Assembly: GCA_001438605.1 (NCBI GenBank)
Contig: LIDE01000030.1
Location: forward strand, 1-44,394
Direction: 5' to 3'
DNA: 44,394 nt
DNA from: SAR92 bacterium BACL16 MAG-120619-bin48
GTDB lineage: Bacteria > Pseudomonadota > Gammaproteobacteria > Pseudomonadales > Porticoccaceae
Positions 1 to 8,585 of this stretch are shown here, in pieces. Each line of letters begins with the position of its first letter. Within the stretch, counting starts at the first letter, position 1. Position numbers and translations under genes: made by a program. The notes below the pieces were generated by a model. It saw only the letters and a program-made list of their open reading frames with translations, had not been told where the DNA came from and did no database searches.

Positions 1-1
1 C

Positions 2-106
2 TGGGGTGGTGGCGGTATTGTTGCTGATTCGCAGGACGAGTGCGAATACGAGGAGTCCGTCAATAAAATTCGCGCTATCCTCAAGACGCTAGAGACTTTT
101 ATTTAA
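2..106 (+). CDS. pabB: C-terminal end of a chorismate-binding enzyme (PabB-like), cut by window edge
   Basis: Only the last 34 codons are present, read in the second frame and ending at TAA 104-106. The stretch WGGGIVADSQDECEYEES followed by an N-K-x-R-A-I-L tail is the typical end of aminodeoxychorismate synthase component I and related anthranilate synthase subunits, where the GGGIVADS segment lies in the chorismate pocket. The family makes 4-amino-4-deoxychorismate for folate. The choice of PabB over TrpE is an inference, because the tail alone does not separate the two. The gene converges on avtA across an AT-rich gap (107-178) in which I see no clear terminator hairpin. Confidence 0.7.
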   Translation, partial: WGGGGIVADSQDECEYEESVNKIRAILKTLETFI

Positions 107-178
107 ATCTCGAATATTGTTTAAAATAATTATTTATCTAATTGATTTTATTACTTATTCTAGAATTTATCGTATGCG

Positions 179-1432
179 TTACTCTAAATAAGCCTTAGCC
201 ACTTCCTCGGCAATAATAGCGACTCCTCGCTGCACCACTGAGCCATCCTGCGCATAAGAAACACGAATACATTCATCCTTATGAGACCAGTCACCCTCAA
301 TACCGGGGAAAAAGTTATGCCCCGGCACAACCAATACACCGCGGGCCTTGAGGCGCTCATAGAGCATCTGACTGGTAATCGGCAGTCCCTCAAACCATAG
401 CCAGAGAAATATAGCGCCTTCTGGGCGGTGAATGCGGTACGGCAGGTCACCCAGCGCGGCTCTAAACCACATTACTGTCTGATCTGCGCGCTGCTGGTAG
501 AACGGCGCGATTGTCTGAGTGCTCAACGATAAAATATCACCGCTGGTGACTACCTCCCGCGCCAAAGCAGGCCCAAGATTCCCGCAGGCCAAGCTGACAA
601 TAGTGTTGACCTTGGTGTAGGCGTTAATAATATCCTCGCGCGCAACAATGATTCCTGTGCGCACGCCGGGCAAGCCAAGCTTCGAGAGGCTGAGAACCAA
701 GATCGTGTTGCTGTTCCAGTGCGCTTTGGCGTCATTAAATATAATGCTGGGGAATGGCAAGCCGTAGGCGCCATCAATAATAAAAGGGATATCCTGCTCG
801 ACAGCAATACTGTCCAAATGCGCTATTTCCGCGTCGGTGAGCACATTACCGGTGGGATTAGTCGGCCGAGAGACACAGAGCGCGGCAGTCCGCGCATTTA
901 TAGCCAAGCGCGAAAAATCGACGTGATATTTGAACAGATTGTCGTCCAATAACTCGATTTCAGGGCGAGTGGCAGTAAACAGATTGTCGCTCAAGCCGAT
1001 ATCGCGATAGCCAATATATTCGGGGGCAAGTGGCAGATGAATGGCTCGCTCGGTGCCATCTGCCATCTCACCGGCAAACATATTGTAAAGGACGAAAAAG
1101 GCCGATTGACTGCCATTGGACACGGCAATATTGCGCGCGGTTAATGGCCAGCCGAACTGACGCTGCAATAGAGCCGCAATCTCTTCAAGAAAGGCTTTAT
1201 CGCCCTGCGGTGACTGGTATACCCCCATCAGGCTGTGCAGCTGCCGAGGATCCGCAAGCACGCTTTCCAGCCGGGCTTTGAATACTTGCTCTACCTCGGG
1301 AATACGCCCTGGATTGCCGCCGCCCATAAAAATCATATCGGGATTCTCATTGAGCGCCGAGCCCAAGTCCTCCATCAGCTCAACAATGCCGGATGTGCCC
1401 GAAAATTTTTCGCCAAACTTTGATAACTTCAC
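179..1432 (-). CDS. avtA: Valine-pyruvate aminotransferase AvtA
   Basis: A PLP-dependent fold-type I aminotransferase that interconverts valine plus pyruvate and 2-oxoisovalerate plus alanine in the cytoplasm. Visible marks are the N-terminal MGGGNPGRIP segment, the SRPTNPTGN motif, the IIDGAYG cofactor-aspartate motif, and SLSKLGLPGVRTG, which holds the Schiff-base lysine. Two GTG starts are possible. The AGGAG upstream lies about nine bases from the second (1432) and only three from the first (1438), so I chose 1432. This gives 417 residues, the usual length for the family. It is the last gene of the leftward envelope-gene run, 72 bases after alkB, and may have its own promoter. Recognition is strong along the whole length. 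Confidence 0.93.
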   Translation of the reverse strand: MKLSKFGEKFSGTSGIVELMEDLGSALNENPDMIFMGGGNPGRIPEVEQVFKARLESVLADPRQLHSLMGVYQSPQGDKAFLEEIAALLQRQFGWPLTARNIAVSNGSQSAFFVLYNMFAGEMADGTERAIHLPLAPEYIGYRDIGLSDNLFTATRPEIELLDDNLFKYHVDFSRLAINARTAALCVSRPTNPTGNVLTDAEIAHLDSIAVEQDIPFIIDGAYGLPFPSIIFNDAKAHWNSNTILVLSLSKLGLPGVRTGIIVAREDIINAYTKVNTIVSLACGNLGPALAREVVTSGDILSLSTQTIAPFYQQRADQTVMWFRAALGDLPYRIHRPEGAIFLWLWFEGLPITSQMLYERLKARGVLVVPGHNFFPGIEGDWSHKDECIRVSYAQDGSVVQRGVAIIAEEVAKAYLE

Positions 1433-1504
1433 GCGCACCCTCTCCTTTTACTTGTTTACTCTACTTTACTGACTCATCAATTAACGGCCCTGGACACCCT
1501 GCAT

Positions 1505-2110
1505 CTAGGCCATATAACGAAAAGTGAAATTAACACGCGCAGCTGTTGCGCACTTGTCCTTTGCCACACGGTGCTGCCAATAAGCCTGAATACCGGCGCC
1601 CATCACCAATAGCGAGCCGTGGGGCAACACAATGGATAACTGCTGCTGAGTCTCTGTGTGACGCATCTGAAAAACCCGCTCTTCACCGACAGAGAGTGAG
1701 GCAATCACTGGCTCAGGGCCCAGCTCTGCCTCGTCGTCAGCATGCCAATCAACGCTGTCCGCGCCACTGCGATAATGGTTCACCAGCGCGCGGTTAAACG
1801 GCATGCCAGTGTCCCGTTCAATAGTGCCGCGCACAGTATCAAGCCAATCAGGAAACGCCAGCGCGGCGAGACGAATATTGGAATAGGTATAACTGGTACC
1901 CACCTCGCCATACCATTGCTGGAGGCGCGGCAGCGGAATTGCCTTGCCTGCAATGTGAATAGTGTCTTGACGCCAGGGCACATTGTCGATCGCCTGAGAC
2001 AGCAAGCTATCAGCATCCGCAGAGCTCAGCCAGTTCGGCCAAAAGCGAATCTCCCCTTGACGTCCCTCGCAGAGAGGCAAAGCAAAGGTCTGTTCCTCAA
2101 AAAGCCCCAT
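1505..2110 (-). CDS. alkB: AlkB-type 2-oxoglutarate/Fe(II) DNA dealkylase
   Basis: Oxidative demethylase of alkylated bases (1-methyladenine, 3-methylcytosine) in DNA or RNA, using Fe(II) and 2-oxoglutarate. The jelly-roll signature is complete: HADDEAEL gives the iron ligands of the HxD pair, QHRVAKD the distal histidine, and RVNFTFR the two arginines, the first of which binds the co-substrate. The NHYRSGADSVDWHADDE context resembles short ALKBH2-like bacterial proteins (about 200 residues) more than E. coli AlkB itself. The ATG at 2110 overlaps the murB stop in a TAATG junction, so translation is probably coupled. The upstream TTG at 2116 is a weaker start choice. Being translated with murB means it is probably not under a dedicated adaptive-response promoter. 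Confidence 0.9.
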   Translation of the reverse strand: MGLFEEQTFALPLCEGRQGEIRFWPNWLSSADADSLLSQAIDNVPWRQDTIHIAGKAIPLPRLQQWYGEVGTSYTYSNIRLAALAFPDWLDTVRGTIERDTGMPFNRALVNHYRSGADSVDWHADDEAELGPEPVIASLSVGEERVFQMRHTETQQQLSIVLPHGSLLVMGAGIQAYWQHRVAKDKCATAARVNFTFRYMA

Positions 2111-3147
2111 TAACAAGGACCGTAGACGCGCGGCTCTAACTCTAGGGCGATGGCGAAGCGCCCCGCTACCGCAGTAGAGATCTCGTCTGCCAGCGCTAAT
2201 AACTGCTGGCCCGTACCGCCCCCGAAATTGACCAAGACCAATGCCTGCTGGGAATGAACACCCACAGCGCCGCGTATTGCGCCCTTAAATCCGCACTGAT
2301 CAATTAACCAAGCGGCGGGTATTTTTACCTGCGAAAGCGCCTGCGCAAAGTGCGGCATGTCTGGATAGCGCAGCAACAGATCCGCCGCGCGCGCGGCGCT
2401 GACGACAGGATTTTTAAAGAAACTGCCTGCATTTGGCAGATTTAAAGGATCGGGCAGCTTGTCGCGGCGAATAGCCATCACGAGTTCGCTGACATCGATC
2501 GCTGTTAAATTGGGATAGTTTGCGTGCCCTTCAGCTGCGCTGCGCAGGGCGGGATAGCTCAGATTCACCTGCGGCTCGGTGGTTAGGCTCAGGGTAACAT
2601 CGAGAATAATATACTGGTCGCGACACTGGGTTTTAAATAGGCTGTCGCGATAACCAAACTGGCACTGGGCTTTCGTGAAGGTTACAACCTTGCCCGTGGC
2701 CACTTCCATAGCCCGCAAAGAGTGAAAAAGATCTGCCAACTCAACCCCGTAGGCGCCAATATTCTGAATAGGTGCTGCGCCCATGTTGCCGGGGATTAAC
2801 GAGAGGTTCTCCATGCCAAACCAACCCTTCTGCAGGGTCGTTATCACGGTGCGGTGCCAGTTTTCGCCTGCCGCGAAGGTCACCTGTACCGCAGCGCCCT
2901 CAATGGCATAGGACATGCCAAGCAAGTTGAGCTGAATAACTAATCCAGCAATATCCCCAGAGAGCACAACATTACTGCCACCGCCCAGCGGCGTGACGTT
3001 CAGCTGCCCTTTTTTCGCAAAGTTTAAGGCCTCGCCGAGATCCTCGAGACTGCCTACAGCGCAGAAAAACTCGGCCTGCGCAGGCAGGGACAGCGAGTTA
3101 TAGGGCTGCAGCGGGACATTTTTTTCGATAGTCAGAGTCAATGGCAT
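2110..3147 (-). CDS. murB: UDP-N-acetylenolpyruvoylglucosamine reductase MurB
   Basis: FAD-dependent, NADPH-using cytoplasmic reductase that makes UDP-N-acetylmuramate, the second committed step of peptidoglycan synthesis. Visible are the FAD-binding PLGGGSNVVLSGD segment, the IPGNMGAAPIQNIGAYG motif, NAGSFFKNP with the proton-donor serine, and the C-terminal LELEPRVYG with the active-site glutamate. The insert between these makes it a type I (E. coli-like) enzyme of about 345 residues. I start at ATG 3147 because an in-frame ATG eight codons upstream would lengthen the overlap with the phosphatase gene and add residues not usual for the family. A GGTGG stretch lies just upstream. It overlaps the phosphatase gene by ten bases and alkB by one. 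Confidence 0.95.
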   Translation of the reverse strand: MPLTLTIEKNVPLQPYNSLSLPAQAEFFCAVGSLEDLGEALNFAKKGQLNVTPLGGGSNVVLSGDIAGLVIQLNLLGMSYAIEGAAVQVTFAAGENWHRTVITTLQKGWFGMENLSLIPGNMGAAPIQNIGAYGVELADLFHSLRAMEVATGKVVTFTKAQCQFGYRDSLFKTQCRDQYIILDVTLSLTTEPQVNLSYPALRSAAEGHANYPNLTAIDVSELVMAIRRDKLPDPLNLPNAGSFFKNPVVSAARAADLLLRYPDMPHFAQALSQVKIPAAWLIDQCGFKGAIRGAVGVHSQQALVLVNFGGGTGQQLLALADEISTAVAGRFAIALELEPRVYGPC

Positions 3148-3635
3148 GCCACCAAGCCGTGTTGCTGGCAAATATGCGCTAACAACCCTGCTGAGGCATC
3201 TTCAACAAGGTTAAACACCTGCTCAAAACCTGCGTCACCGCCGTAATAGGGATCTGGCACTTCACTTAGCGTCCGCTGGGTTGAAAAATCGAGAAACAAT
3301 CCGAGAAACCCTTGAAAACTCGCGGGGCGCATCGCCTCGAGGTCGCGTAAATTAGCACGATCCATGGCGACCACGTAGTCGTAACTATCGAAGTCTGCCG
3401 GTGTGACCAGTCGCGCGCGCAGATGGCTGAGATCATAACCCTTCGTCAGAGCAACCTGCGTCGTGCGTTTGTCCGGCGCGTGACCGATATGCCAGTCGCC
3501 CGTTCCCGCCGAGTCGACGTCAATCGCGCTGGCCAGACCGGCGCGGTGAACCAGCGTCTCAAACACGCCGTGCGCCGTTGGTGAGCGACAGATATTGCCG
3601 AGACAGACAAACAGAACAGCGGTCTTTTTCTTCAT
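3138..3635 (-). CDS. Low-molecular-weight protein-tyrosine phosphatase
   Basis: Cytoplasmic cysteine phosphatase of the LMW-PTP/arsenate-reductase fold. The P-loop VCLGNICRSP (C-x5-R-S) lies at residues 10-19, the SAGTGDWHIG segment near residue 42, and the general-acid loop PDPYYGG near the C-terminal third. At 165 residues it has family length. Its place between kdsB and murB matches the order in pseudomonads and relatives. Family members act on tyrosine-phosphorylated proteins such as BY-kinases of polysaccharide export, but no such kinase is in the window, so the partner is unknown. It is separated from kdsB by 67 AT-rich bases. Confidence 0.92.
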   Translation of the reverse strand: MKKKTAVLFVCLGNICRSPTAHGVFETLVHRAGLASAIDVDSAGTGDWHIGHAPDKRTTQVALTKGYDLSHLRARLVTPADFDSYDYVVAMDRANLRDLEAMRPASFQGFLGLFLDFSTQRTLSEVPDPYYGGDAGFEQVFNLVEDASAGLLAHICQQHGLVACH

Positions 3636-3702
3636 TGATTGAACCTTGAAACATCTAATGCAATTTAGAGGTAAATTATTTAACTAATTGTTTTTATGTG
3701 TT

Positions 3703-4464
3703 TTATTGGTTTTTTATAAAATCTATAACCGCCTGAAGATCACTTTCCGTATCTACTCCGCCAGGGACCGGCTCAAGTGCTTCTGCCACATGAATGGCTA
3801 CGTTATTCCACATAAAGCGCAGTTGCTCGAGCTTTTCAATCGCCTCCAGCGGCGCAACCGGCCAGCGAACAAAGTGGTTGAGCTGCGCGGTGCGGTAGGC
3901 GTAAATGCCAATATGGCGGCAAAATACAGTGTCAGCGGGAAGCTCTGTGAGAGAAAGAGCGAAATTATCACGGTCCCACGGTATCGGTGCGCGGCTGAAA
4001 TAGAGTGCCAGCTGCTGCTGATTGGCAACCAACTTGACCACATTGGGGTTGTGCAAATCTTCTGCGCGGGTAATTCTCTCAAATAGCGTCGCCACACCCG
4101 CTTCGGGACTGTTCGCCAGATTATCTGCGACCTGGTTAATCACCGCTGGCGGAATTAGAGGCTCATCACCCTGAACATTGACGACAATGTGATCAGCGCT
4201 CAAAGCCAGCTTGGAAGCCACCTCTTGCAGCCTATCGGTGCCGGAGACATGGTCGGCTTTGGTCATACAGACCTCACCACCAAACTCGCGCACGACCGCT
4301 TCAATACGCGGATCATCCGTCGCCACCACCACCCTGCTGGCGCGACTTTTACAGGCCTGCTCCCACACCCGCTGAATCATTGTCTTGCCAACGATATCGC
4401 GCAGCGGCTTGGCCGGTAGTCGTGTTGACGCGTAGCGCGCCGGAATAATTGCAATAAAGTCCAT
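3703..4464 (-). CDS. kdsB: 3-deoxy-manno-octulosonate cytidylyltransferase KdsB
   Basis: Activates KDO with CTP to CMP-KDO, the donor for the inner core of lipopolysaccharide, in the cytoplasm. The N-terminal [16 protein letters not shown] nucleotide-binding motif and [10 protein letters not shown] metal/CTP motif are diagnostic; HIGIYAYR and LEQLRFMW further on are also typical. The 253 residues match the family. The start lies eight bases from the lpxK stop, so the two are probably co-translated. The small Trm112-like (YcaR) gene that sits between lpxK and kdsB in many gammaproteobacteria is absent here. Confidence 0.96.
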   Translation of the reverse strand: MDFIAIIPARYASTRLPAKPLRDIVGKTMIQRVWEQACKSRASRVVVATDDPRIEAVVREFGGEVCMTKADHVSGTDRLQEVASKLALSADHIVVNVQGDEPLIPPAVINQVADNLANSPEAGVATLFERITRAEDLHNPNVVKLVANQQQLALYFSRAPIPWDRDNFALSLTELPADTVFCRHIGIYAYRTAQLNHFVRWPVAPLEAIEKLEQLRFMWNNVAIHVAEALEPVPGGVDTESDLQAVIDFIKNQ

Positions 4465-4472
4465 AAGGCTGC

Positions 4473-5513
4473 TTAGGCTCGCTGTGATGCGGCGAGTTGC
4501 AATGTCTGCAGCTCGGCCACTAATTTATCGATAAAGGCGGTCTCAACTTGCGCCTCGATGTCTAGTATCCAGACATTCTCTGGCATCAAGCCAGCACCAC
4601 CGCGGGAAAACTTAATCGCGTCTTTCGCAGTGATCAGCACAGGGAAATCGTCGTCAAACATAAAGTTGCTGGTACCAAGGGGTTGATGATCGTCATAGGC
4701 GTGCAAAGTAACAGTTAGGTCAAGAGCGCTCAAGGTATCGGCAAAGCGCTGTGGATTGCCAATTGCCGCGACCGCATGCACGTGCCGCTCTGCCCCAGCG
4801 AACTGATCAATCCACGCCTCAATGCTATAAATCAGACCACTGCACAACTGCCGGACATGGCAGGGGGCAATCACCATGCTGTGGCCCGCATCATCGCCCA
4901 ATACCGCTAAACTAGGGTGTTCCAATGCACCGTTTACCAACACAAAATCAGTCTCATTTAGCCGCTGCACACCTTCGCGCAATGGCCCAGCAGGCAGCCG
5001 ATAACCATTGCCCAGCCCACGCTGCCCATCAATGACGATCAGCTCAATTTCGCGATGCATGGCATAGTGCTGTAAACCATCGTCACTCAACACCACATCA
5101 CAATTAAAATTGCTCAACAGATGGGTCACCGCGAGACTGCGATTGGCACAGACCACCACAGGACAGCCAGTCAAACTGGCAATCAGTAGAGGCTCATCGC
5201 CACACAAACTTGCGGGGGTATCGGACGCCACTTCAAGAGGAAAGCTGCCTGCTTGGCCGCCATATCCGCGGCTGACAACGCCGGGCACGAACCCCTGCGT
5301 GCGCAGACAATTGACCAGCGCCACAATTAAGGGGGTTTTACCGCTGCCACCGACGGTGATATTACCAACCACCACCACGGGCGCACGGTACGGACGCCCC
5401 TGGTATTTTCGCTGCAGAAAGTACCGACGCACCGCCGCAACTATTGAAAACACACAGGAGAGAACAAGAAGCGGCAACAACCAGCGACTTTTTGTCTGCC
5501 ATATTCGTGTCAT
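4473..5513 (-). CDS. lpxK: Tetraacyldisaccharide 4'-kinase LpxK
   Basis: Inner-membrane-associated kinase that phosphorylates the 4' position of the lipid A disaccharide. An N-terminal hydrophobic anchor (about residues 10-30) is followed by the P-loop [12 protein letters not shown], the VVSRGYGG motif and [16 protein letters not shown] at 5531 is possible, but ATG 5513 gives [15 protein letters not shown], which aligns with the usual N-terminus of the family, so I chose it (346 residues). It lies between msbA and kdsB with very short gaps, keeping lipid A maturation, export and KDO supply in one leftward unit. Confidence 0.94.
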   Translation of the reverse strand: MTRIWQTKSRWLLPLLVLSCVFSIVAAVRRYFLQRKYQGRPYRAPVVVVGNITVGGSGKTPLIVALVNCLRTQGFVPGVVSRGYGGQAGSFPLEVASDTPASLCGDEPLLIASLTGCPVVVCANRSLAVTHLLSNFNCDVVLSDDGLQHYAMHREIELIVIDGQRGLGNGYRLPAGPLREGVQRLNETDFVLVNGALEHPSLAVLGDDAGHSMVIAPCHVRQLCSGLIYSIEAWIDQFAGAERHVHAVAAIGNPQRFADTLSALDLTVTLHAYDDHQPLGTSNFMFDDDFPVLITAKDAIKFSRGGAGLMPENVWILDIEAQVETAFIDKLVAELQTLQLAASQRA

Positions 5514-5542
5514 TGTCTGCTCGAAAGTCACGCTGTAGCGAC

Positions 5543-7399
5543 CTAGGTTTCACTAAACTGATTGCGATGCAACTGAGCGTAACGACCGTCCATCGCCAGC
5601 AGCTCGTGATGACTGCCCTGCTCGACAATACAGCCATTCTCCATCACTAGAATTCGGCTGGCCTTTTCAATGGTGCTGAGGCGGTGAGCGATCACAAATG
5701 TGGTTCGGTTTTTCATCAGCACCTCTAATGCCGCCTGAATATGGCGCTCAGAATCGGTATCTAGGGCCGACGTGGCTTCGTCGAGAATCAATATCGGAGC
5801 ATTCTTTAGCACAGCCCGCGCTATCGCAATGCGCTGCCGCTGGCCACCGGAAAGCATCACGCCATCATCGCCGACTGGGGTGTCATAACCCTCTGCCAAC
5901 TGCTCAATAAACTCGTGGGCATGGGCGACCTTGGCCGCTGCTTGGACTTCCTCGAGAGTACAGGCAGATAGCTCGCCGTAGGCAATATTGCTGCGCACGG
6001 TGCCATTAAATAAGGTGACATTTTGACTGACCTGGGCGATATGGCTGCGCAGATTTTCCAGAGTGAAGTCATTGACGTCGACACCATCGAGTAAAATCTT
6101 ACCTTCGCTGTGATTATAGAAACGCGGAATTAAACTCACCAGCGTAGTCTTGCCGCTGCCCGAAGATCCTACCAGCGCCACGGTCTCCCCAGGATTGACG
6201 GTGAAATTAATATTGGTCAACACCGGTCGCTCACTGGACTCATAGTGAAAATTGATATTCTCGAAATCAAAGTGCCCCCGCACGGACGGCAAAGCAACGC
6301 TGCCCGTATCTTTCTCCTGCTCGGCATCCAAAATCTCAAAGATCGACGCAGCGGCGGCAATGCCTTTTTGAATATCGCTGTTGATCTCGGTCAACTGGCG
6401 AATCGGCTTGACCAACATGCCAGACGCCACCAAAAAGGTGATAAAGCTTCCAGTGCTCATGGTTTCAAGAATCGAAGGGCTCAGCATAAAACCGGTGATA
6501 GCGGCAAAGGCGATGGACACCAACATCATGACCAGCGGGTTGCTGATACCCTCTGTCAGGGCCATCTTCATATTCTGTCTGCGGTTGCTGTGACTCGCCA
6601 ATTCCATGCGCGCGCGCTCGTTGGCCAACCCGCCAAACATGCGCACCTCTTGATAGCCATTGACCACCTCTTGAGTCACGTGAGCGACATCCCCCATGGC
6701 GGACTGGATACGCGTGCTAATTAGGCGGAACCGCTTGCTCACCGTGGACACCAAAAACCCAATAATTGGCATCACAGCGATAAAAAACAGCGTGAGCTTC
6801 CAGTTCACATAGACCAGATAGCCAAGCAACCCAAGAACCAAACTGCCCTGCTGCAACAAGGTTTTAAGCGCCTTGGTACATGCCTGAGTGACCTGCTGCA
6901 CGTTGAATGTAACCGTCGACACAAGGCGTCCTGACATCGCTTGGTCAAAGAAGTTAAACGGTAAAAATAGATACTTATCGAGGATGTCGAGGCGCAGGGC
7001 GTGCACGAGGTAATTTGACACATAGGCCAGCCCGTAACTGCCAATTAAATAGCCAATGCCACGCATAAAACTGACCGCGATTAAGAAAATGGGGATCACC
7101 AGCCACGCGCGCTCAACCATGAGATCGCCCATAAAAGTAGACGCCAGTGCCGCCGTAATACCAGTTTTAGGCAAACTCATCGCAGCGTTATCACCAGCGC
7201 CAGAACCGGTTAGATTACCAACCGTATCGGTGATAAAACCCAGCAAATCAACAAAGGCAACTTCCGCCATCGAGTGCAAAACCAAACCCAAAATACTGAC
7301 GAGAAACGCAGCCCAATAACGACGGACATATTTTAGAAGTCGCAGATAAGTTGCTACACCACTGATCGCGGGTTTAAGGGTTGGCATGTTATGGCTCAT
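5543..7399 (-). CDS. msbA: Lipid A flippase MsbA (ABC transporter)
   Basis: Homodimeric ABC exporter that flips core-lipid A across the inner membrane. Residues about 25-330 form the six-helix transmembrane domain. The C-terminal nucleotide-binding domain has Walker A GSSGSGKTT, signature LSGGQRQR, Walker B ILILDEATSALD and the H-loop AHRLST. At 618 residues it is slightly longer than E. coli MsbA, mostly through an extra periplasmic loop (GNLTGSGAGDN) between the first two helices. The start overlaps the end of exbD by 11 bases. Context (exbBD before, lpxK after) supports the lipid A role over a generic multidrug exporter. Confidence 0.93.
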   Translation of the reverse strand: MSHNMPTLKPAISGVATYLRLLKYVRRYWAAFLVSILGLVLHSMAEVAFVDLLGFITDTVGNLTGSGAGDNAAMSLPKTGITAALASTFMGDLMVERAWLVIPIFLIAVSFMRGIGYLIGSYGLAYVSNYLVHALRLDILDKYLFLPFNFFDQAMSGRLVSTVTFNVQQVTQACTKALKTLLQQGSLVLGLLGYLVYVNWKLTLFFIAVMPIIGFLVSTVSKRFRLISTRIQSAMGDVAHVTQEVVNGYQEVRMFGGLANERARMELASHSNRRQNMKMALTEGISNPLVMMLVSIAFAAITGFMLSPSILETMSTGSFITFLVASGMLVKPIRQLTEINSDIQKGIAAAASIFEILDAEQEKDTGSVALPSVRGHFDFENINFHYESSERPVLTNINFTVNPGETVALVGSSGSGKTTLVSLIPRFYNHSEGKILLDGVDVNDFTLENLRSHIAQVSQNVTLFNGTVRSNIAYGELSACTLEEVQAAAKVAHAHEFIEQLAEGYDTPVGDDGVMLSGGQRQRIAIARAVLKNAPILILDEATSALDTDSERHIQAALEVLMKNRTTFVIAHRLSTIEKASRILVMENGCIVEQGSHHELLAMDGRYAQLHRNQFSET

Positions 7400-7808
7400 T
7401 TGGCTGTTGAGTCGCTATTTGCAACTGATTAAATCCTAACTTTCCCGCTGCATCCATCGCCGTGACAACCGCTTGATGAGATGACTCAGCGTCCGCTGTA
7501 ATAACCACAGGTAAATCCCTGTTGCCCGCCGACGCATCCTTGAGCGCCGCCATAATCGTTTTAATATCCCGATTAATCAAGCTTTGCCCATTTAGTGCGT
7601 AATTACCCTCTTTGTCGATCGTCAGCTCTAGGCTCTCCGGCTCTGCATCAACCGTTTCTCCGCCGGCTTCAGGCAGAGAGATAAGCAACCGCGTCTCTTG
7701 GGTAAACGTCGTGGTCACCATAAAAAAGATCAGCAGCAAAAAAACCACGTCAATTAGCGGCGTGAGATTAATGCCTGAATCAGGCTTGCGGCTGCTACGA
7801 AACTTCAC
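7389..7808 (-). CDS. exbD: ExbD/TolR-type biopolymer transport protein
   Basis: Energiser subunit that works with ExbB to pass the proton gradient to TonB or a related partner. It has a short basic N-terminus, one transmembrane helix (INLTPLIDVVFLLLIFFMV) carrying the essential membrane aspartate, and a periplasmic domain ending in QLQIATQQPNEP. At 139 residues it is a normal ExbD. It lies after exbB, separated by 81 bases containing a small tandem repeat, and overlaps msbA. No tonB is adjacent. It could energise the TonB receptor at 41244-43655, but that is inference. Confidence 0.9.
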   Translation of the reverse strand: MKFRSSRKPDSGINLTPLIDVVFLLLIFFMVTTTFTQETRLLISLPEAGGETVDAEPESLELTIDKEGNYALNGQSLINRDIKTIMAALKDASAGNRDLPVVITADAESSHQAVVTAMDAAGKLGFNQLQIATQQPNEP

Positions 7809-7830
7809 AGCGGCTGCTCGGCTTGCGTAT

Positions 7831-7858
7831 TAATCACAGTACGTCTAATCACAGTACG
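7831..7858. repeat. Two-copy 13-bp direct repeat between exbB and exbD
   Basis: TAATCACAGTACG occurs at 7831-7843 and again at 7846-7858, a 15-base period, inside the exbB-exbD gap. It could be a small slippage duplication. No function is evident. Confidence 0.6.
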
Positions 7859-7889
7859 GTTAAGTAACGCGGGTAGCAGCTGCATTGTC

Positions 7890-8528
7890 TTAGGACTGAC
7901 GCATCGAGTCGCTGTGCATTGCATCGACAAGCTTCGTCGCCTGCCCCTCTAGCTCAACCACAAGTGACTCAACTCGGCGCTCGAAGTAACGATGGGAAAT
8001 CATGGCGGGGATCGCGATAGTCAGGCCCGCAGCAGTGGTAATGAGTGCTTGTGAGATACCTCCCGCGAGCTGAGCGGCATTCCCCGTTCCATAGAGCACA
8101 ATATCGGCAAACACTTGAATCATGCCAAATACGGTACCCAACAGACCAATCAGCGGCGCCATATTGGCTATGGTGCTAAGAATCGCGATAAAGCGCTCGA
8201 GTTGATGCACCACTTGACCGGCGGCCTCTTCGATACTGTCCTTCATAATATCGCGGCCGTGGCCTGAATTACTGATGCCCGCCGCCAGAATATAGCCCAG
8301 CGGAGAGGAGTCGCGCAGCTCTTTTAACCGCTCGCCGGATAGCTCTTTGTTGCGTAGCTGCTGCCAAACTCTAGCCAGCAATCCGCTCGGTATAATCCTG
8401 TCAGCGTTGAGTGTAATAAACCGCTCTATGGATATGGCCACCACCACGATCGAGCAAATCAGAAGTGGCCACATCAGCCAGCCACCAGACAGAAAAATTT
8501 GATACACAGAGTATTCCAACGAGTCCAT
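7890..8528 (-). CDS. exbB: ExbB/TolQ/MotA-family proton channel protein
   Basis: Inner-membrane subunit that forms the proton channel with ExbD. The 212 residues hold three hydrophobic segments: near residues 10-32 (GGWLMWPLLICSIVVVAISIE), near 112-135 (ATIANMAPLIGLLGTVFGMI region) and near 155-178 (LITTAAGLTIAIPAMISH). The GLLGTVFGMI and TTAAGLTIAIPA motifs are the family core. It starts about 60 bases after comEC ends, so the two may be co-transcribed. This is the first of the exbB-exbD-msbA-lpxK-kdsB set. TolQ is less likely because no tolR/tolA/tolB follow. Confidence 0.92.
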   Translation of the reverse strand: MDSLEYSVYQIFLSGGWLMWPLLICSIVVVAISIERFITLNADRIIPSGLLARVWQQLRNKELSGERLKELRDSSPLGYILAAGISNSGHGRDIMKDSIEEAAGQVVHQLERFIAILSTIANMAPLIGLLGTVFGMIQVFADIVLYGTGNAAQLAGGISQALITTAAGLTIAIPAMISHRYFERRVESLVVELEGQATKLVDAMHSDSMRQS

Positions 8529-8585
8529 TAACCTGCGCCTAACCTTAGCACAAACATCGGCGCGGCAAAATCTGAAAATGCGCCC

